64,000 nucleotides of DNA from Streptomyces tirandamycinicus (GTDB lineage: Bacteria > Actinomycetota > Actinomycetes > Streptomycetales > Streptomycetaceae). The translations under genes and the position numbers were made by a program. Each line of letters begins with the position of its first letter. The first letter of the stretch is position 1. Shown here piece by piece: positions 61,709 to 64,000 of this stretch. The stretch is from contig NZ_CP029188.1 of NCBI RefSeq assembly GCF_003097515.1, positions 5,996,531-6,060,530 on the forward strand, given 5' to 3'. Under the pieces are notes generated by a model. It did not search any database and was not told the origin of the DNA. It saw only the letters and a list, made by a program, of their open reading frames with translations.

Positions 61709-62815
61709 TCAGCCGAGTGCCGCGTACCCCGGCCGGATGACCTCGTCGATGATGCGGCGGCGCTCCGGGAGCGGCAGGAACGCGGACTCGACGGCCGCGA
61801 CCGTGAACCGCTGGAAGACCTCCGGCCCGTAGCCGAAGGCATCGGCCATGTGCTGGAACTCGCGGCTCATGGTCGTGCCCGAGACCAGGCGGTTGTCGGT
61901 GTTGAGCGTCACCCGGAAGCCCAGACGGTGCAGCAGGTCGATCGGGTGGGACGCGTAGTCCTTCGCCGCCCCGGTCTGCAGGTTGGACGTCGGACAGATC
62001 TCCAGCGCGATGCGGTTGTCCCGGACGTAGGCGGCGAGGTGGCCGAGGGTGGCCGTGCCGTCGTCGTGGACCTGGATGTCGTCGGTGATCCGCACACCGT
62101 GGCCGATGCGCTCGGCACCGCAGACCTGGACCGCCTCGTGGACGGACTCCGCGCCGACGGCCTCGCCGGCGTGGATGGTGAAGTGGCAGTTGTGCCGCTT
62201 CAGGTGCTGGAAGGCGGGCAGGTGGTTGGCCGGCGGATTGCCGATCTCGCCGCCCGCGATGTCGAAGCCCGCGACACCGCGGTCCCGGTGCGCGACGGTC
62301 AGCTCGGCTATCTCCAGCGAACGCCGGGTGTGCCGCATGCCGGTGAGCAGGGCCCGGACGGTGATCCGGCCCCCCGCCCGGCGCTCGCCCTCGCGCAGCC
62401 CCTCGTTGACGGCGTCCACGACCTCGTCGAGGCCCAGCCCGCGCTCCTGGTGCTGCTCGGGCGCGTAGCGCACCTCGGCGTACACGACGCCGTCCGCCGC
62501 CAGGTCCTCGGCGCACTCGGCCGCGACCCGGAAGAGGGCGTCGCGGGTCTGCATCACCGCGCAGGTGTGGGCGAAGGTCTCCAGGTAGCGTTCCAGCGAC
62601 CCGGAGTCCGCCGCGTCACGGAACCATACGGCGAGGGCGTCGGGGTCCTCGGTGGGCAGCTCGCCGTAGCCGCAGTCACGGGCCAGCTCGATGATCGTGG
62701 CGGGGCGCAGGCCGCCGTCCAGGTGGTCGTGGAGGACGGCCTTCGGTGCGCGGCGGATCCAGTCGGCGACGGGGGCGGCTGCCGGCTCTGCGGCGGAGTT
62801 GTCAGACAAGTGCAT
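61709..62815 (-). CDS. add: Adenosine deaminase
   Basis: A 368-residue zinc amidohydrolase that converts adenosine (and deoxyadenosine) to inosine. Zinc and catalytic motifs are VLHDHLDGG (His29, His31), FTIHAGEAVG (His and Glu), AERIGHGVR (His) and VTLNTDNR (Asp). Length and motif order fit ADA rather than AMP or adenine deaminase. ATG 62815 precedes the family's opening PKAVLHDHLDG by about two dozen residues. Confidence 0.92.
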   Translation of the reverse strand: MHLSDNSAAEPAAAPVADWIRRAPKAVLHDHLDGGLRPATIIELARDCGYGELPTEDPDALAVWFRDAADSGSLERYLETFAHTCAVMQTRDALFRVAAECAEDLAADGVVYAEVRYAPEQHQERGLGLDEVVDAVNEGLREGERRAGGRITVRALLTGMRHTRRSLEIAELTVAHRDRGVAGFDIAGGEIGNPPANHLPAFQHLKRHNCHFTIHAGEAVGAESVHEAVQVCGAERIGHGVRITDDIQVHDDGTATLGHLAAYVRDNRIALEICPTSNLQTGAAKDYASHPIDLLHRLGFRVTLNTDNRLVSGTTMSREFQHMADAFGYGPEVFQRFTVAAVESAFLPLPERRRIIDEVIRPGYAALG

Positions 62816-63168
62816 GCAGCGGGAGTGTACGCCACACGGCGGCCGGGCGCCCCCGCGGCCGTCTTGTGCCCGGCCGGGCCGGGTGTCACGGGTGGCCGCC
62901 ATCCGTTCCCGCCCCTGCCCGCCATTCGCTCCCGCCCCGGCAGCGACGGGTGCGCCGAGGCCGATTCGACCCTCCCGGACAGGCCCGCGACTCTGTAGTC
63001 GATCACCCTCCCGGCCGGCTCCGGCCCGGCTCCCGCCCCGGCAGTGGCCGGTCTCCTGAGGCGCAGTGGCCGTGCACCGGCCGCGCACCGGCCCCGGCCG
63101 GGCGCCTCTGCAGGCCGTGCCCGCTCGGGAAGCCGGTCCCCGGGCCCGCGGGCCCCGGCCGGCCGCCG
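62816..63168. other. Intergenic region between adenosine deaminase and GntR genes
   Basis: No gene is supported. The segment carries the adenosine deaminase promoter (minus strand) and, near 63133-63163, a GGGCCC-GC-GGGCCC-centred hairpin just beyond the GntR stop that can act as its terminator. The rest is GC-rich. Confidence 0.45.
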
Positions 63169-63918
63169 TCAGTTCGACTGGAGAACGGGCAGGGCCGGGG
63201 CGCCCGTCGGAAGCATGTGCTTGGCGGCCAGCACCGGGACGCCACCGGACCGCACGACCTGGGTGACCAGTACCGCGGGGGTGTCGGCGGGACGGTTCAG
63301 CTGGGCTCCGCGACGCCGCCCGAGCAGCGTCGCCGTGATACCCGAGTGCGCCGACAGCGGCACTCCGCGGGAGGCCCCGGTCAGCACGGCGAGCATCGAC
63401 GTCCCCGTGCCGTCCCCCGTATCCCGCAGAGCCCGCGCGAAAGCCGGATGCGCCCCCTCCAGGACGTCGTCGCCCGCCGCCCACTCCTGGCTGAGCGCCG
63501 CCGCGGCGCCCTCGCCGGACAGCAGCGACTCCCAGAACCGCAGCTCGGCCCGTGCGGGCGCGAGCAGGTGCTGGGTGGTGAAGTCCGTCGGCTCCTCGAC
63601 CGTCCGCAGCAGCGCCCGCACCCGCAGCGGCGTACCCGCCGAGAGCTGTTCCTCCAGCGGGCGGACGTGCTCGAAGCCACGGCGGGGAGGGCTGTCGTTG
63701 ACGGTCCTGCCGACCCCGCGCCGCACCGTCAGCAGCCCGTCCTCCTGCAGCAGCAGCAGCGCCTCGCGCAGTGCGGGCCGGCTGACGCCCAGGTCGGCCG
63801 CCAGCCTGGGCTCGGACGGCAGGGTGCAGCCCGGCGGATAGGTGCCGTCGTGGATGGCGTCGGCGATCCGCTCGTACAGGACGACGACCGGCCTCCGCTG
63901 CTGTCCGCTGACTGCCAC
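63169..63918 (-). CDS. GntR-family regulator (HutC/UTRA type)
   Basis: A 249-residue regulator. The winged helix is LYERIADAIHDGTYPPGCTL plus SEPRLAADLGVSRPALREAL, followed by the wing LLTVRRGVGRTV. The C-terminal part (TPLRVRALLRTVEEPTDFTT onward, with RSGGVPVLAAKHMLP near the end) resembles a UTRA ligand domain. GTG 63918 follows GAGGAGG. It begins 14 bases after the preceding gene on the minus strand, so the two are probably co-transcribed; the effector is unknown. Confidence 0.87.
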   Translation of the reverse strand: MAVSGQQRRPVVVLYERIADAIHDGTYPPGCTLPSEPRLAADLGVSRPALREALLLLQEDGLLTVRRGVGRTVNDSPPRRGFEHVRPLEEQLSAGTPLRVRALLRTVEEPTDFTTQHLLAPARAELRFWESLLSGEGAAAALSQEWAAGDDVLEGAHPAFARALRDTGDGTGTSMLAVLTGASRGVPLSAHSGITATLLGRRRGAQLNRPADTPAVLVTQVVRSGGVPVLAAKHMLPTGAPALPVLQSN

Positions 63919-63932
63919 GAACCCTCCTCGGC

Positions 63933-64000
63933 TCACTTGTCAGGCTGCGCTCCAGGGCGCTCGTCCTCCACGAGGCCCTGCAGGCGGTGGTGGGGGCGAG
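63933..64000 (-). CDS. C-terminal end of a gene upstream of GntR (partial)
   Basis: The minus strand at the window edge reads RPHHRLQGLVEDERPGAQPD and K, ending in TGA at 63935-63933. Spacing to the GntR start (14 bases, with the GntR ribosome site between) is that of consecutive genes in an operon. Too little is present to identify the product. Confidence 0.5.
   Translation of the reverse strand, partial: RPHHRLQGLVEDERPGAQPDK

Overview
The window is a 64 kb stretch of very GC-rich chromosome whose gene content, GC-rich third codon positions and family repertoire point to Streptomyces or a close relative: a DUF397/XRE/HATPase regulatory trio, a DUF574-type methyltransferase, LytR-CpsA-Psr and SpoIIE/PAS-type proteins, an NCS1 permease with reductive pyrimidine catabolism, and an ethylmalonyl-CoA pathway cluster behind psd-pssA. 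Species cannot be read from the sequence alone.

Layout. 0-3.4 kb: end of a membrane protein, then a ferredoxin, ferredoxin reductase and cytochrome P450 operon. 3.5-7.2 kb: a type I methionine aminopeptidase divergent from a small XRE regulator, with overlapping, apparently leaderless promoters and a shared inverted repeat; a PPOX-fold flavoprotein; and a long Ala/Pro-rich protein broken by a frameshift. 7.3-13.5 kb: pyrimidine-base catabolism (beta-ureidopropionase, class III aminotransferase, dihydropyrimidinase, F420-type oxidoreductase, NCS1 permease) ending in two strong hairpins. 13.7-16.6 kb: SDR divergent from an amidase-TetR pair around a perfect 16-bp palindrome. 16.8-30.2 kb: single metabolic and repair genes, including an Ada/AlkA fusion with a methylguanine methyltransferase, and a macro domain protein, sirtuin, NUDIX and ADP-ribosylglycohydrolase that together suggest ADP-ribose turnover. 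A lower-GC, gene-poor stretch at 20.9-21.6 kb precedes a small secreted four-cysteine protein and an LCP protein.

30.4-33.3 kb: DUF574 methyltransferase and the XRE/DUF397/HATPase set; the ATPase has lost its N-box Asn. 33.7-35.2 kb: pssA and psd (phosphatidylethanolamine synthesis). 35.4-45.3 kb: acyl-CoA dehydrogenase, MaoC hydratase, CitE-like lyase, B12 mutase and crotonyl-CoA carboxylase/reductase as one operon, followed by a TetR gene and a tandem-fused 3-hydroxyacyl-CoA dehydrogenase. This set converts acetyl-CoA through the ethylmalonyl-CoA route and supplies ethylmalonyl-/methylmalonyl-CoA. 46-51 kb: HEAT-repeat protein, secreted tripeptidyl-aminopeptidase-like hydrolase, a decayed stretch holding radical SAM, DapB-like and transposase fragments, then small proteins. 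51-53.6 kb: a 14-TM exporter fused to three beta-sandwich repeats.

53.8-55.2 kb: a complete IS110-family element. The 230 nt upstream of its transposase fold into two stem-loops whose internal loops match, in the order and strand sense expected of a bridge RNA, the insertion site and the element's own ends, around a CT core. This is the most interesting object in the window. 55.4-61.5 kb: a truncated PAS protein and a translationally coupled four-peptidase operon (M55, M20, S9, S66) suited to degrading D-amino-acid-containing or murein peptides. 61.7-64 kb: adenosine deaminase, a GntR regulator and the end of another gene.
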